Shown here in pieces: positions 24,495-32,966 of a stretch of 64,000 nt of DNA (its first letter is position 1; the number at the start of each line of letters is the position of its first letter). This stretch comes from an uncultured Hoeflea sp. (GTDB lineage Bacteria; Pseudomonadota; Alphaproteobacteria; Rhizobiales; Rhizobiaceae), in the NCBI RefSeq assembly GCF_947501405.1, contig NZ_CANMVK010000001.1:310001-374000 (forward strand), in the 5' to 3' direction. The notes below the pieces were generated by a model. That model searched no databases. It saw only the letters and a program-made list of their open reading frames with translations, and was not told the DNA's origin. The position numbers and the translations under genes were made by a program.

Positions 24495-25487
24495 ATGATG
24501 ATGGACTATGTTCGGCTCGGGAAGACAGGGCTCAAGGTTTCGCGGCTGTGTCTGGGCTGCATGAGTTACGGCACGCCGGGCGGGCCGACCCACCCTTGGG
24601 TGATTGATGAAGAGGCGGCTCAGCTCTTCTTCCGCAAGGCGGTGGAAAGCGGCATCAATTTCTTCGACACCGCCAATCACTACAATTACGGCGATTCCGA
24701 AGCGATCACCGGCCGGGCGCTCAAGGCTTATGCCCGGCGCGACGAGGTGGTGGTGGCCACCAAGGTGGGTCTGAGGATGAGCGACGGCCGGCCCAATGAC
24801 CGTGGCCTGTCGCGCAAGCACATCTTCGATCAGATCGATCAGTCGCTGGCGCGTCTGGATATGGACTATGTGGACCTGCTTTACGTCCATCGGCTTGATC
24901 CGGACACCGAAGACGAGGAAATGCTCGATGCGCTGGAGGCCGTCGTCCAGGCCGGGAAGGTGCGTTATGTCGCGGGCTCCTCGATGTGGGCCTGGCAGTT
25001 CGCCAAGCTGCGCGAGATGCAGAAAGCGCGCGGCTACCAGCCCTTCGCAGCGATGCAGAATTTCTACAATCTGGCTTACCGCGAGGAAGAGCGCGAGATG
25101 ATGCCCTACTGCCAGGCTGAAGGCGTCGGCGTGGTGCCATGGTCGCCGATTGCGCGCGGGTTTCTGGCGGGCAACCGGCCCAAGCAGGGTCAGGCGACCA
25201 ACCGGGCCGCAACCGACAAGATGGCGCAGGGCTATTTCGGTTCGCCGCAGGATTACGCGGTGCTGGCGCGGGTGGAGAAGGTCGCCGCCAAGCTTGGCGT
25301 TTCCCCTGCACAAGTGGCCTATGCCTGGGTGCTGTCAAAACCCTTTGTGACCGCGCCGATCGTCGGCGCCACCAAGATCGGTCAGCTCGAAGAAGCGATT
25401 GCCGCGCTTGATGTCAAGCTCGATGCGGCCTCGATCCGGTCGCTGGAAGGCGCCTACAGAACCCGTCCGGTGATGGGCCACGTCTGA
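24495..25487 (+). CDS. Aldo/keto reductase
   Basis: A 330-aa NADPH-dependent aldo/keto reductase of the TIM-barrel type close to the YajO/Tas-like group. The catalytic tetrad is visible: D58 in F-F-D-T-A, Y63 in N-H-Y-N-Y-G, K90 in V-V-A-T-K and H132 in L-Y-V-H. A late P-I-V-G-A-T-K segment binds the nucleotide phosphate. Three ATGs follow each other (24495, 24498, 24501); GGGAG lies close upstream. It follows the MarR gene by 57 bases on the same strand and could share a transcript. The substrate is unknown. Confidence 0.88.
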   Translation: MMMDYVRLGKTGLKVSRLCLGCMSYGTPGGPTHPWVIDEEAAQLFFRKAVESGINFFDTANHYNYGDSEAITGRALKAYARRDEVVVATKVGLRMSDGRPNDRGLSRKHIFDQIDQSLARLDMDYVDLLYVHRLDPDTEDEEMLDALEAVVQAGKVRYVAGSSMWAWQFAKLREMQKARGYQPFAAMQNFYNLAYREEEREMMPYCQAEGVGVVPWSPIARGFLAGNRPKQGQATNRAATDKMAQGYFGSPQDYAVLARVEKVAAKLGVSPAQVAYAWVLSKPFVTAPIVGATKIGQLEEAIAALDVKLDAASIRSLEGAYRTRPVMGHV

Positions 25488-25565
25488 TCCTTCCGGCCGC
25501 TCAAATTCCAGTTTGTGTTATCTTGGTACCTTGACACCATTCTCTGGCGATGCGACAGAGGGTGC

Positions 25566-25820
25566 ATGAAGAAAATCGAGCGTACCCAAACCGGTCTGCG
25601 GATCGAGAAACGACTTCTCAAGGTGCTCAAGGGCCTGGCCGAGCATCTCGATATCTCCGTTGCCGAGCTGGTCGAGGGGATGGCGCTGCATGCCTTTGAA
25701 GGCAAGGCGCCATTTGGCGATGCCACCCTTAAGAAGATTGAGCAGCTCAAGGCGGTTTATGATCTCGATCTGACTGCGGCTGACAGCCACGCTCTTAGCG
25801 AGCAGGACAACCAGAAGTGA
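25566..25820 (+). CDS. Small ribbon-helix-helix-like protein
   Basis: An 84-aa protein. The first 45 residues read like a ribbon-helix-helix DNA-binding unit: T-Q-T-G-L-R-I-E-K-R-L as the strand and first turn, then two amphipathic helices through H-L-D-I-S-V-A-E-L-V-E-G-M. The rest is a charged helix. The start at 25566 has AGAGGG directly upstream, though the spacing is short. Its final GTGA overlaps the start of the next gene, so the two form a translationally coupled pair. An autoregulator or antitoxin-like role is possible but not shown. Confidence 0.65.
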   Translation: MKKIERTQTGLRIEKRLLKVLKGLAEHLDISVAELVEGMALHAFEGKAPFGDATLKKIEQLKAVYDLDLTAADSHALSEQDNQK

Positions 25821-26224
25821 CCGATTACAACGCAATGCTGGACCGGTTCGAGCGGGGCGAACTCGATCCCGCAGCATTTCGCCATAGCGATCATGTTGGC
25901 GTGGCCTTTGCAGCGCTTGAACATCACGGCTTTTTCGAAGCGCTGCTGATTTATGCAAATGGTCTCAAAGTGCTGGTTGAGAAAGCCGGCAAGCCGGAAA
26001 AATTCAATGCCACTGTTACATTTGCCTATATGAGTGCAATTTCCGAACGCATGCATCTGCGCCCTGCCAATGACGCCTCGGGGTTTATTGCTGAAAACCC
26101 CGATCTGCTTTCGGGCTCTGTACTCAACGGTTATTCGCAAGACCGGCTGCAGGGTGACCTGGCAAAGAGGATTGCCTTGATGCCGGACAGGTCGATAATG
26201 CGAGAGACATTGACCCTGCTCTAG
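25817..26224 (+). CDS. Conserved uncharacterised protein with H-x-D-H-V motif
   Basis: A 135-aa soluble protein starting at a GTG that overlaps the previous stop by 4 bases. Features are F-R-H-S-D-H-V-G-V-A at about residues 21-30, a K-F-N-A-T-V-T-F-A segment near 62-70, N-P-D-L-L, and Y-S-Q-D-R-L near the C-terminus. I recall this pattern (F-x-H-x-x-H-V near the N-terminus, K-x-H-x-T-x-T in the middle, Y-S-x-x-R-L at the end) from a widespread but uncharacterised bacterial family; here the central His is Asn. The conserved His/Asp suggest metal or ligand binding. No function is known to me. Confidence 0.65.
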   Translation: MTDYNAMLDRFERGELDPAAFRHSDHVGVAFAALEHHGFFEALLIYANGLKVLVEKAGKPEKFNATVTFAYMSAISERMHLRPANDASGFIAENPDLLSGSVLNGYSQDRLQGDLAKRIALMPDRSIMRETLTLL

Positions 26225-27147
26225 CTTACCTTGGCCTTGCGGCCCATCCAGACGACAAGCGCCACGGCAAGGGCAAAGCCGAGCGTGACCGGCTTTATGA
26301 TCTCGCCCAACAGCCAAGCGGAGAGACCGAGCGTGACGAAGCTCTGAAGCAGTTGCACCTGACCGACGCGGGCAATGCCGCCGATCGCCATTCCCCAGTT
26401 CCAGAAAATGAAGCCCGCGAACATCGAGCCAAGGGACAGATAGGCGAGGGCCATCGATGCCGTGGCGCCCGGGTCAGATACGCCGCTGTTCCAGACGAAC
26501 AGCGTGCCGGCAATCGAGATCGGCGCCGTGACCACCAGCGCCCAGCTGATGACTTCCCATCCGGGCATGGTGCGCGCCAGCTTGCCGGAAATGACGTAGC
26601 CGCAGGACGCAGAGAGCGCCGCAAAGCCGAGCCAGAGATCGCCCAGACCGGGTTCGATATCCGCACCCGAAAGCGAAAACGTCACCACCAGCACCGCGCC
26701 GGCAATGCTCCAGGCCCAAAATGCGAGGCCCGGCCTTTCGCCGCCGAACAGGGCAGCGAAAGTCGCCGTCATCAGGGGCAACAGGCCGAGCACGACGCCG
26801 CCATGGGAGGCGGGTACGGTCTGCATGGCAACGCTGGAAAAGCCGGGAAAACCGTAGACCAGCAGCAGGCCCGCAAGAAACAGCGTGCCAGCGTGCTTGC
26901 GGGGAAAGCGTTTGCCCATCGCCAGCAATGCGGCACCGGCTACGATTGCGGCCGCGGCGGCCCGGCCGAAGGTGATGAAAGCGGGCGAGAAACCCTCCAG
27001 CGCGAAATGTGTCGCCGGCAGTGTCGCGCCGAAAATCACCACACCGATAAAGCCCAGCGCCAAACCCGCGAGCGGATGGTTGCTGTGATTGCCTGATTGA
27101 GCTGTATTGGTCCGGATTCGCAAAGGTGCTGTCATGGCCGTAGCCAT
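26221..27147 (-). CDS. EamA/DMT-family transporter
   Basis: A membrane protein of about 308 aa with ten hydrophobic helices in two EamA repeats: the first from L-A-L-G-F-I-G-V-V-I-F-G-A, the second near residue 160 with L-W-L-G-F-A-A-L. It is a second, independent DMT member in this window and not close in sequence to the one at 4949. A small-molecule exporter role is likely, substrate unknown. The start is uncertain: ATG 27147 or 27135, or a GTG at 27192; none has a strong Shine-Dalgarno. Its last four bases overlap the end of the convergent plus-strand gene at 26221-26224. Confidence 0.82.
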   Translation of the reverse strand: MATAMTAPLRIRTNTAQSGNHSNHPLAGLALGFIGVVIFGATLPATHFALEGFSPAFITFGRAAAAAIVAGAALLAMGKRFPRKHAGTLFLAGLLLVYGFPGFSSVAMQTVPASHGGVVLGLLPLMTATFAALFGGERPGLAFWAWSIAGAVLVVTFSLSGADIEPGLGDLWLGFAALSASCGYVISGKLARTMPGWEVISWALVVTAPISIAGTLFVWNSGVSDPGATASMALAYLSLGSMFAGFIFWNWGMAIGGIARVGQVQLLQSFVTLGLSAWLLGEIIKPVTLGFALAVALVVWMGRKAKVS

Positions 27148-27290
27148 AGCGGGCGCTTTCGATAATGGTCCAATGAATTCCGCTGATCGCACTGATCTCA
27201 GCCGCGACTTCCGGCGCCGGCGAAGCCGGATAAGTAATTGTGCGGTGCGCCATACTCGATTTTTGAGACCGAATAACGTAAAGACGAAAC

Positions 27291-28001
27291 ATGTCTTTGT
27301 TCTATCGCCTGTTCGACGCCATCGGCGAAACCGCCTCCACCGCCTTCTCGGGCGTGGTGGAAGCCGTGCGCACGGTTTTTGCCGGAGATCCCGAAACCCG
27401 GCGCAAGGTGGCGTTCTCAGTGGCGGTGATAGCGCTGTCAGCCAAAATGGCCAAGGCCGACGGCATCGTCGCGCCTGAGGAAGTGCGCGCCTTCCAGGAA
27501 ATCTTTGCCATTCCGCAGGCCGAAGCCGGCAATGTGGCGCGGCTTTACAATCTCGCCAAGCAGGATGTGGCGGGCTACGAGGCCTATGCCGAACGGGTTG
27601 CGGGGATGTGCGGCAATGGCGGAGCCAATTGCGCGATGCTTGAGGACGTGCTCGACGGGCTGTTCCACATCGCCAAGGCGGATGGCCTGATCCACCACAA
27701 GGAGCTCGAATTCATCGCCCATGTGGCCGATATTTTCCAGGTCGACGAGCCGCATTTCGATCGGATTCTGGCGCGCCATGTCCATCCTGACGGGATCGAT
27801 CCCTACGCGGTGCTGGGGCTTGCCGACGCGGCGCCGTTTGATGAAGTGAAGAAACGCTATCGGTCGCTTGCTGCCGACAGTCATCCCGACCGGCTGCGGG
27901 CCCGCGGCGTGCCCGAGGAGTTTCTGGCGATTGCCAACGACCGGATGGCGGCGCTCAATGCCGCGTTTGCGGCGATTGAAAAATCCCGTGCCGCGGCATG
28001 A
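27291..28001 (+). CDS. TerB-DnaJ protein (DjlA-like co-chaperone)
   Basis: A 236-aa protein with a TerB-like helical domain at about residues 35-165, where acidic motifs A-K-A-D-G occur twice (54-58 and 128-132) as expected of metal-binding TerB repeats. A C-terminal J domain spans about 170-236 and carries the H-P-D triad at 198-200, which stimulates DnaK. DjlA of enterobacteria has the same TerB-then-J order plus an N-terminal membrane segment. Here residues 40-50 are only mildly hydrophobic, so membrane attachment is unsure. The stop overlaps the start of the amidase gene (ATGA). Confidence 0.85.
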   Translation: MSLFYRLFDAIGETASTAFSGVVEAVRTVFAGDPETRRKVAFSVAVIALSAKMAKADGIVAPEEVRAFQEIFAIPQAEAGNVARLYNLAKQDVAGYEAYAERVAGMCGNGGANCAMLEDVLDGLFHIAKADGLIHHKELEFIAHVADIFQVDEPHFDRILARHVHPDGIDPYAVLGLADAAPFDEVKKRYRSLAADSHPDRLRARGVPEEFLAIANDRMAALNAAFAAIEKSRAAA

Positions 28002-28759
28002 GCGAATTCGCACCTGAGTTTGCCGGTGCGGCGGTGCGGCCGTCGCCCAATTGCGGCGAGCGGCGCAATGGACGTACGCCGGATATTCTGCTTCTGCACT
28101 ACACCGGAATGGAGACCGCGCAGGCGGCGCTGGACTGGCTGTGTGTGGAGCAAAGCCAGGTCTCGAGCCATTATTTTGTCGACGAAGCCGGGCTGATCAC
28201 CCAGATGGTGCCGGAGACTGCGCGCGCCTGGCATGCGGGGCAGGGCAACTGGAAGGGCGACACCGACATCAATTCCGCCTCGATCGGCATCGAGATCGCC
28301 AATCCGGGGCATGAGGGTGGATCGCCGGATTTTCCCGACCGGCAGATCGGTGCGGTGATCGCTCTGTGTAGGGACATCATTGATCGCCACTCTATCCCCG
28401 CCGAACGGGTGCTGGCGCATTCGGATGTGGCGCCGATGCGCAAGCAGGATCCGGGCGAGAAATTCCCCTGGGCGGCGCTGGCGGATGCCGGAATCGGGCA
28501 CTGGGTGGAGCCGCTGCCGGTGAGTGGCGGCCGGTTTTTCCAGGAAGGCGATTCCGGCGAGCCGGTGGAAGCGCTGCAAACCATGCTGTCGCTTTATGGC
28601 TATGGCGTCGACGTGGACGGTGGTTACAACGCGCAGACTTCCGCCGTCGTTGCCGCATTCCAGCGCCATTTCCGGCCAGCGCGGGTCGATGGGGTGGCCG
28701 ATGCTTCGACCATTGGCACGCTGCACCGGCTTTTAACAGAACTAACCACCGTCGCCTGA
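27998..28759 (+). CDS. N-acetylmuramoyl-L-alanine amidase, amidase_2 type with PG-binding domain
   Basis: A 253-aa AmpD-family zinc amidase predicted to cut the MurNAc-L-Ala bond. Zinc ligands are H34 (L-L-L-H-Y-T), H141 (A-H-S-D-V) and the Asp of K-Q-D-P-G-E-K-F-P-W (D151). A-W-H-A-G lies at about 77-81. A PG_binding_1 domain at about 185-250 sets it apart from short AmpD and matches AmiD-like enzymes. No signal peptide is visible, so it may act on cytoplasmic anhydro-muropeptides or be exported in another way. It overlaps the TerB-DnaJ gene by 4 bases. Confidence 0.88.
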   Translation: MSEFAPEFAGAAVRPSPNCGERRNGRTPDILLLHYTGMETAQAALDWLCVEQSQVSSHYFVDEAGLITQMVPETARAWHAGQGNWKGDTDINSASIGIEIANPGHEGGSPDFPDRQIGAVIALCRDIIDRHSIPAERVLAHSDVAPMRKQDPGEKFPWAALADAGIGHWVEPLPVSGGRFFQEGDSGEPVEALQTMLSLYGYGVDVDGGYNAQTSAVVAAFQRHFRPARVDGVADASTIGTLHRLLTELTTVA

Positions 28760-28796
28760 CCGGGAAATTGTTACAGTCTGATACTCAAGTTTATTG

Positions 28797-28820
28797 CGCC
28801 GCAGCAATTTGCGGCGGTTT
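28797..28820 (+). terminator. Terminator after the TerB-DnaJ/amidase operon
   Basis: A perfect 7-bp stem (28797-28803 with 28810-28816), a 6-base loop and a GTTTT tail, 37 bases after the amidase stop. Confidence 0.6.
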
Positions 28821-28993
28821 TGCCACAATTGGGCCATGCGAGGCAGCGATTGAGAGGTTTCCAACGCACGGATCGGGCAACGGCATCAGGCCTTGCACGA
28901 TGATCGGCCTCATATGCAACGCGCCAGGGGTACCGCCCCGTCCTGACCCTCATAAATGAGCAGCGGACACGGCGCACTCGGAGTTACAAATCA

Positions 28994-29506
28994 ATGCGTC
29001 GAATTTTTACGGCTGCCGCGGCGGCCTTGCTCACTGTTGTGCTCGCCGGCTGCGAGACAACGGGTACTTCGGGTGAATCCACTGGTTCGATTTCGAAGGG
29101 CAAAATCACGGAATCCAAGCTGAAATTCGGCTATTCCGCCCGGCCGCACGGTAAGCTCATCTCGAAAACCGCAAAGGCGCACGGGGTTCCTGAAAGTCTG
29201 GCGCATGCCGTGGTGTCGGTGGAGAGCAATTATCGCGCCAACGCCCGCGGCGCTGCCGGTGAGATCGGGCTCATGCAGATCAAGCCCGCAACCGCGCGGA
29301 TGATGGGCTATCGCGGTTCGGCCAAGGGCCTCTACAATCCCGAGACAAATATCAAATATGGCATGAAGTATCTCGCCAAAGCCCATCAGCTTGGCGGTGG
29401 TTCGACATGCGGAACCATTCTCAAATACAATGCCGGTCATGGCGCCAAGCGCATGAACCCGATTTCCAAGCGCTATTGCGGCAAGGTCCAGCGGCTGATG
29501 AAATAG
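28994..29506 (+). CDS. Lytic transglycosylase (SLT domain) lipoprotein
   Basis: A 170-aa short lipoprotein. The signal peptide ends V-V-L-A-G-C, with lipidated Cys at 20. The SLT domain covers about 52-165, with the catalytic Glu at 77 in V-S-V-E-S-N-Y, then G-L-M-Q-I-K-P-A-T-A, and a late L-K-Y-N-A-G-H-G. It should cleave glycan strands from a membrane-anchored position. CGGAG lies some 11 bases before the ATG. It has its own terminator at 29547. Together with the MltB-type, GH25 and amidase genes it makes four cell-wall hydrolases within 17 kb. Confidence 0.9.
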   Translation: MRRIFTAAAAALLTVVLAGCETTGTSGESTGSISKGKITESKLKFGYSARPHGKLISKTAKAHGVPESLAHAVVSVESNYRANARGAAGEIGLMQIKPATARMMGYRGSAKGLYNPETNIKYGMKYLAKAHQLGGGSTCGTILKYNAGHGAKRMNPISKRYCGKVQRLMK

Positions 29507-29546
29507 GCTGAAGCGAGCCCGCATCACTTAAACCGATCAACCACAA

Positions 29547-29582
29547 TGCGCCGGCCCATAAAGCGGTCGGCGCAATTCTTTG
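29547..29582 (+). terminator. Terminator after the SLT lipoprotein gene
   Basis: Arms 29547-29556 and 29565-29574 pair at 9 of 10 positions around an 8-base loop, followed by ATTCTTTG. Confidence 0.6.
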
Positions 29583-29647
29583 TGGCCTTGAAGATGCTCT
29601 CCGGCAAACGCCTGGTTCGAATTGGCAGATCATAGAGGTTCATATGA

Positions 29648-29667
29648 CCCTTCCGCGATCGGAAGGG
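29648..29667. other. Perfect 8-bp hairpin with tetraloop in the slt-MATE intergenic
   Basis: CCCTTCCG (29648-29655) pairs exactly with CGGAAGGG (29660-29667) around CGAT. There is no T tract, so it is not an obvious terminator. It lies between the SLT terminator and the 3' end of the MATE gene. Confidence 0.4.
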
Positions 29668-29741
29668 AGAACTGCGATGACCTGTGACCGGGGACTGATA
29701 TCAAACGGCTGGAACGGATAACGTCCAGCCGGCGGGAGCGC

Positions 29742-31127
29742 TTACGCCGGCTGCTCAAACAGGCCCCATGGCTTTCCACCCAGACTGCGACGGTGGAGCA
29801 CCACCAGGGTGAGCGTCAAAACGCACAGTTCAGCAACCACTCCCGCGTACCATATCCCCGGTTCGCCAAATGCGAATGGCATGAGGAACGTTAGCGGCAG
29901 TGCGAAAAAGTAGGTTCGCGACAATCCCAGGAGAGCCGCCCGTCGGGCGTCGCCGATCGCCTGAAAATAGGTTGATATCATCATCAGGGGCCCGAAGACG
30001 AACATCAGCATGACGGCATAGGGCATGATCCGGGCAATCTCGGCTGCGATAGAGGCGTCGTCCATGAAAACGAAGCCAATCTCCGCGCGGGTGGTGATGA
30101 AGATCATCTGAACGGAAGCGCAATAGACAAACGCCAGAACGGATGCCAGTTTCAGGGTCTTGTTGGAGCGGGGCCAGAGCCGTGCGCCGTAGTTGTTTCC
30201 GACAATGGTCTGAAACGCCATGCTCAAACCCAGGAGCGGCAGGAATGAAAATGTAAGCAGCCGCGTGATGATCCCGAATGCGCCAGCGGTGGCTGCATAG
30301 TTGTCGCCAGCCCAGATCTGGATGCAGTAAAGCGTAAGCCCGGCAGACAGGGAGATGCCGATGTAGCCGAGGCTGGAGGGTGCGCCGAGCGCGAGAAGTT
30401 CGCGCCAGTGATCCGATCCCGGCCAGAGCCTCAAACTCATGCCTAGGCCGGACCGAACTGTGGCCCGCCGGTAGATGATAATCGCTGCCAGCGAAACAGC
30501 CTGTGCCGCTACAGTTGCATAGGCCGACCCCGCGACACCCCAGCCGAATTCGACGATGAAGACGTAATCGAACAGGATGTTGAGCAGCGCTGACGTCAGG
30601 CTTATCGCTGCCATTACGGGCAGCAGGCCCTCGCAACGCAGAGCATCAAGGTTGATCGCCAGCATGAAGACAAGCGGCGAACAGAAGATCAAAATCGAAA
30701 TATAGGTATATCCCATGTCGGCCAGATCAGTCGCACCATTGGCGGCCTTGAGCGAAATGGCGTCTCCGAATGCGCTGAAGAGGCTTATCAGCACGAGACA
30801 GACCACAAAGGACAATTGCAGCGCCTGACCAAAAACGCCGCGAGCCCGGGATTTCTCATTCGCGCCAAGCAACCGCGCAAAAACACTGGAAAATCCGCTG
30901 GATACCAGTGTCGAGAGCGCCACCAGCAGCATGTAGAGCGGAAACATCAGGGTTACCGCCGTGAGCGCATCCGCGCTGACATAGGCGCCCAGGAAATAGG
31001 CATCGACAAGCGTAAACATGCCGTTCACGCCCATAACCAGGATGATCGGTGTGGCGGTTTTGGCAAACAGCAGCGTCAGCGAACCGTTCAGGAACATGTT
31101 GGTTTCGGAAGATGTTGGTTCTGTCAT
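29742..31127 (-). CDS. MATE-family efflux transporter
   Basis: A 461-aa protein with 12 hydrophobic segments in two six-helix halves, typical of MatE transporters that export cationic drugs or metabolites by Na+ or H+ antiport. Marks include T-L-V-D-A-Y-F-L-G (helix 1-2 region), the repeated P-L-x-M-L and A-I-N-L-D-A-L-R-C-E-G segment in the first half, and the second-half start G-A-P-S-S-L-G-Y. The ATG at 31127 has GAGG six bases upstream and is preferred over ATG 31139. Substrate unknown. It is divergent from rnpB. Confidence 0.88.
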   Translation of the reverse strand: MTEPTSSETNMFLNGSLTLLFAKTATPIILVMGVNGMFTLVDAYFLGAYVSADALTAVTLMFPLYMLLVALSTLVSSGFSSVFARLLGANEKSRARGVFGQALQLSFVVCLVLISLFSAFGDAISLKAANGATDLADMGYTYISILIFCSPLVFMLAINLDALRCEGLLPVMAAISLTSALLNILFDYVFIVEFGWGVAGSAYATVAAQAVSLAAIIIYRRATVRSGLGMSLRLWPGSDHWRELLALGAPSSLGYIGISLSAGLTLYCIQIWAGDNYAATAGAFGIITRLLTFSFLPLLGLSMAFQTIVGNNYGARLWPRSNKTLKLASVLAFVYCASVQMIFITTRAEIGFVFMDDASIAAEIARIMPYAVMLMFVFGPLMMISTYFQAIGDARRAALLGLSRTYFFALPLTFLMPFAFGEPGIWYAGVVAELCVLTLTLVVLHRRSLGGKPWGLFEQPA

Positions 31128-31374
31128 CACAAACCTCATTCAGTGTCTGGATGCGGAACAAGAAGGGCGCTCGCGTTGCCATCAAACCGCATTCAACTGA
31201 AATCGGTGGATGGGAATATCTGCGAAGGACTTCACCATGGACAAGCCAGCGAGCGGCAGGGGCCTAAACCCTGTGACCGGAGGTATTTCGGTGTGCTGGC
31301 GTTGTCAACCGGCACTTGCCGAATACAGATCGCAATTCTCTGGCCATCGGCGCTGCGGTGGTCTAAGGAGCCCT

Positions 31375-31814
31375 TGCCAGTCGGCCGGGCAGCCGCACTT
31401 CGCAACTGCCGAAAGGCAGCGGGGTGAGGAAAGTCCGGGCTCCACGGATAAACGGCGCCGGATAACATCCGGCGGGGGCAACCCCAGGGAAAGTGCCACA
31501 GAAAGCAAACCGCCCCGCCACCTGATTGCCGGTCTTGTCAATGGACCGGCCGGCAATGAGGCGGCGGGGCAAGGGTGAAAGGGTGGGGTAAGAGCCCACC
31601 GCGCGACCGGCAACGGAAGCGGCAAGGTAAACCCCGCCGGGAGCAAGACCGAATAGGGATGACGCCGGGCGCAAGCCCAGCCCTTTTTCCGGGGCTGATC
31701 ATCCGGGTAGGTTGCTTGAGGCACCCAGCAATGGGCGCCCCAGAGGAATGGCTGCCACGTTTTGGCCCGCAAGGGTCAAGGCCATACAGAACCCGGCTTA
31801 CAGGCCGGCTGGCA
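31375..31814 (+). ncRNA. rnpB: RNase P RNA (type A)
   Basis: The catalytic RNA that removes tRNA 5' leaders. Universally conserved segments are GAGGAAAGTCCGGGCTCC (31426-31443), ACAGAAA after the first cruciform (about 31498-31504) and the 3' block GAACCCGGCTTA (about 31790-31801). The ends pair as helix P1: TGCCAG plus TCGGCC (31375-31386) with GGCCGGCTGGCA (31803-31814). The P1 helix and the total length of about 440 bases fit alphaproteobacterial type A RNA. A TTGTCA/TACAGA-like promoter lies at 31302-31329. The exact ends are estimated. Confidence 0.93.
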
Positions 31815-31929
31815 TTCTCTCACCTTCGGTCAGGCTTTGGCCGGCCGTGAGACGGCAGCGTTTTTCAAACTCCCTGAAATGTGCAACTTTCACGCCGTAT
31901 GAACCTGGCAAGGGCGGGAGGCTGGAGTG

Positions 31930-32946
31930 ATGGAGGAACACGGCGAAGCAAGGCCGGCCGCCGCGGAGAAGGGCTTTGCCGCGCAATGGCATCACCGGCC
32001 GCCGGTTCCGATAAAGGTTTCGCCGTTTTTCTGCTGGCCGCCCGATCCCCGGCGAATGCTGATGTGGATCGCAAGCCGCTGGTTTGCGATTGCCGAAAAT
32101 GTCATCGTGCTGGCGATTTCTCTGGTCTGCTGGCGCTGGTTTCAGCCATCGCTGGAGGAGGCGAGAACCCTTTCGCCCGGCTGGATAGGCGAGATCTATC
32201 TGCGCAACATATTGTTGCTGTTGATAGTCGCGGGCGGTTTGCATCTGTATTTCTTCGTCTGGAAGAAACAGAAGATGCGGTTGAAATATGACCGGCGGGA
32301 TCTGGCGAAAGACAGCCGCGCCTTCACATTCAACAATCAGGTGTTTGACAACATGTTCTGGTCACTTGGCAGCGGTGTCCTGTTCTGGTCCGGCTATGAA
32401 GTGCTGATGTTCTGGGCGATGGCCAATGGCTACGCGCCGATGCTGATGTGGAGCACCAGCCCGGTTTGGTTCGTGGCCTTGTTCCTGCTGACCCCGGTAT
32501 GGATCTCGTTCCATTTCTACTGGATTCATCGCCTCATCCACATTCCGGCACTCTACAAGGCGTTTCATGCGCTGCATCACAGGAACACCAATGTCGGGCC
32601 CTGGTCCGGCCTGTCGATGCACCCGGTCGAACATCTGCTGTTTTTCTCGTCGGTGCTGGTTCATTTCGTCGTGCCCGCGCATCCCTTGCACATCCTGTTC
32701 CATATGCAGCACCAGGCGCTCACTGCCGCCACATCGCATACGGGATTTGAAGGACTTGTGGTCAAGGACCGGAACCGGTTGGCGCTCGGGACCTTTCACC
32801 ACCAGATGCATCATCGCTATTTCGAGTGCAATTACGGGAATCTCGAAATGCCCTGGGACAAGTGGTTTGGCTCATTCCATGATGGCACCGATGCATCGCA
32901 CAGGGACTTCAAGGAGCGGCGGCGCCGACAGGCCAGGTCTGGTTGA
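31930..32946 (+). CDS. Fatty-acid hydroxylase/sterol desaturase superfamily membrane protein
   Basis: A 338-aa integral membrane di-iron enzyme. After an N-terminal tail come helices near 55-75 and 95-112, a pair near 145-185, and the histidine-rich motifs H-F-Y-W-I-H-R-L-I-H (about 197), H-A-L-H-H-R-N (about 213) and H-H-Q-M-H-H-R-Y-F-E-C-N-Y-G (about 295). These are the HX3H/HX2HH sets of the superfamily, so it should hydroxylate or desaturate a lipid tail. The ATG at 31930 has GGGAGG upstream; a GTG at 31927 directly precedes it. The natural substrate (sterol, carotenoid, ornithine lipid or sphingoid) cannot be told. Confidence 0.88.
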   Translation: MEEHGEARPAAAEKGFAAQWHHRPPVPIKVSPFFCWPPDPRRMLMWIASRWFAIAENVIVLAISLVCWRWFQPSLEEARTLSPGWIGEIYLRNILLLLIVAGGLHLYFFVWKKQKMRLKYDRRDLAKDSRAFTFNNQVFDNMFWSLGSGVLFWSGYEVLMFWAMANGYAPMLMWSTSPVWFVALFLLTPVWISFHFYWIHRLIHIPALYKAFHALHHRNTNVGPWSGLSMHPVEHLLFFSSVLVHFVVPAHPLHILFHMQHQALTAATSHTGFEGLVVKDRNRLALGTFHHQMHHRYFECNYGNLEMPWDKWFGSFHDGTDASHRDFKERRRRQARSG

Positions 32947-32966
32947 AAGCCGGCCGCTCCCCGGGG

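Noticed and set aside
26353-27096. 247-codon plus-strand frame
   Set aside because: Antisense to the EamA transporter; Arg/Gly/Glu/Gln-rich shadow.
29640-29741. Short open frame with an ATG after the hairpin region
   Set aside because: About 25 codons, no SD, no hydrophobic or conserved pattern.
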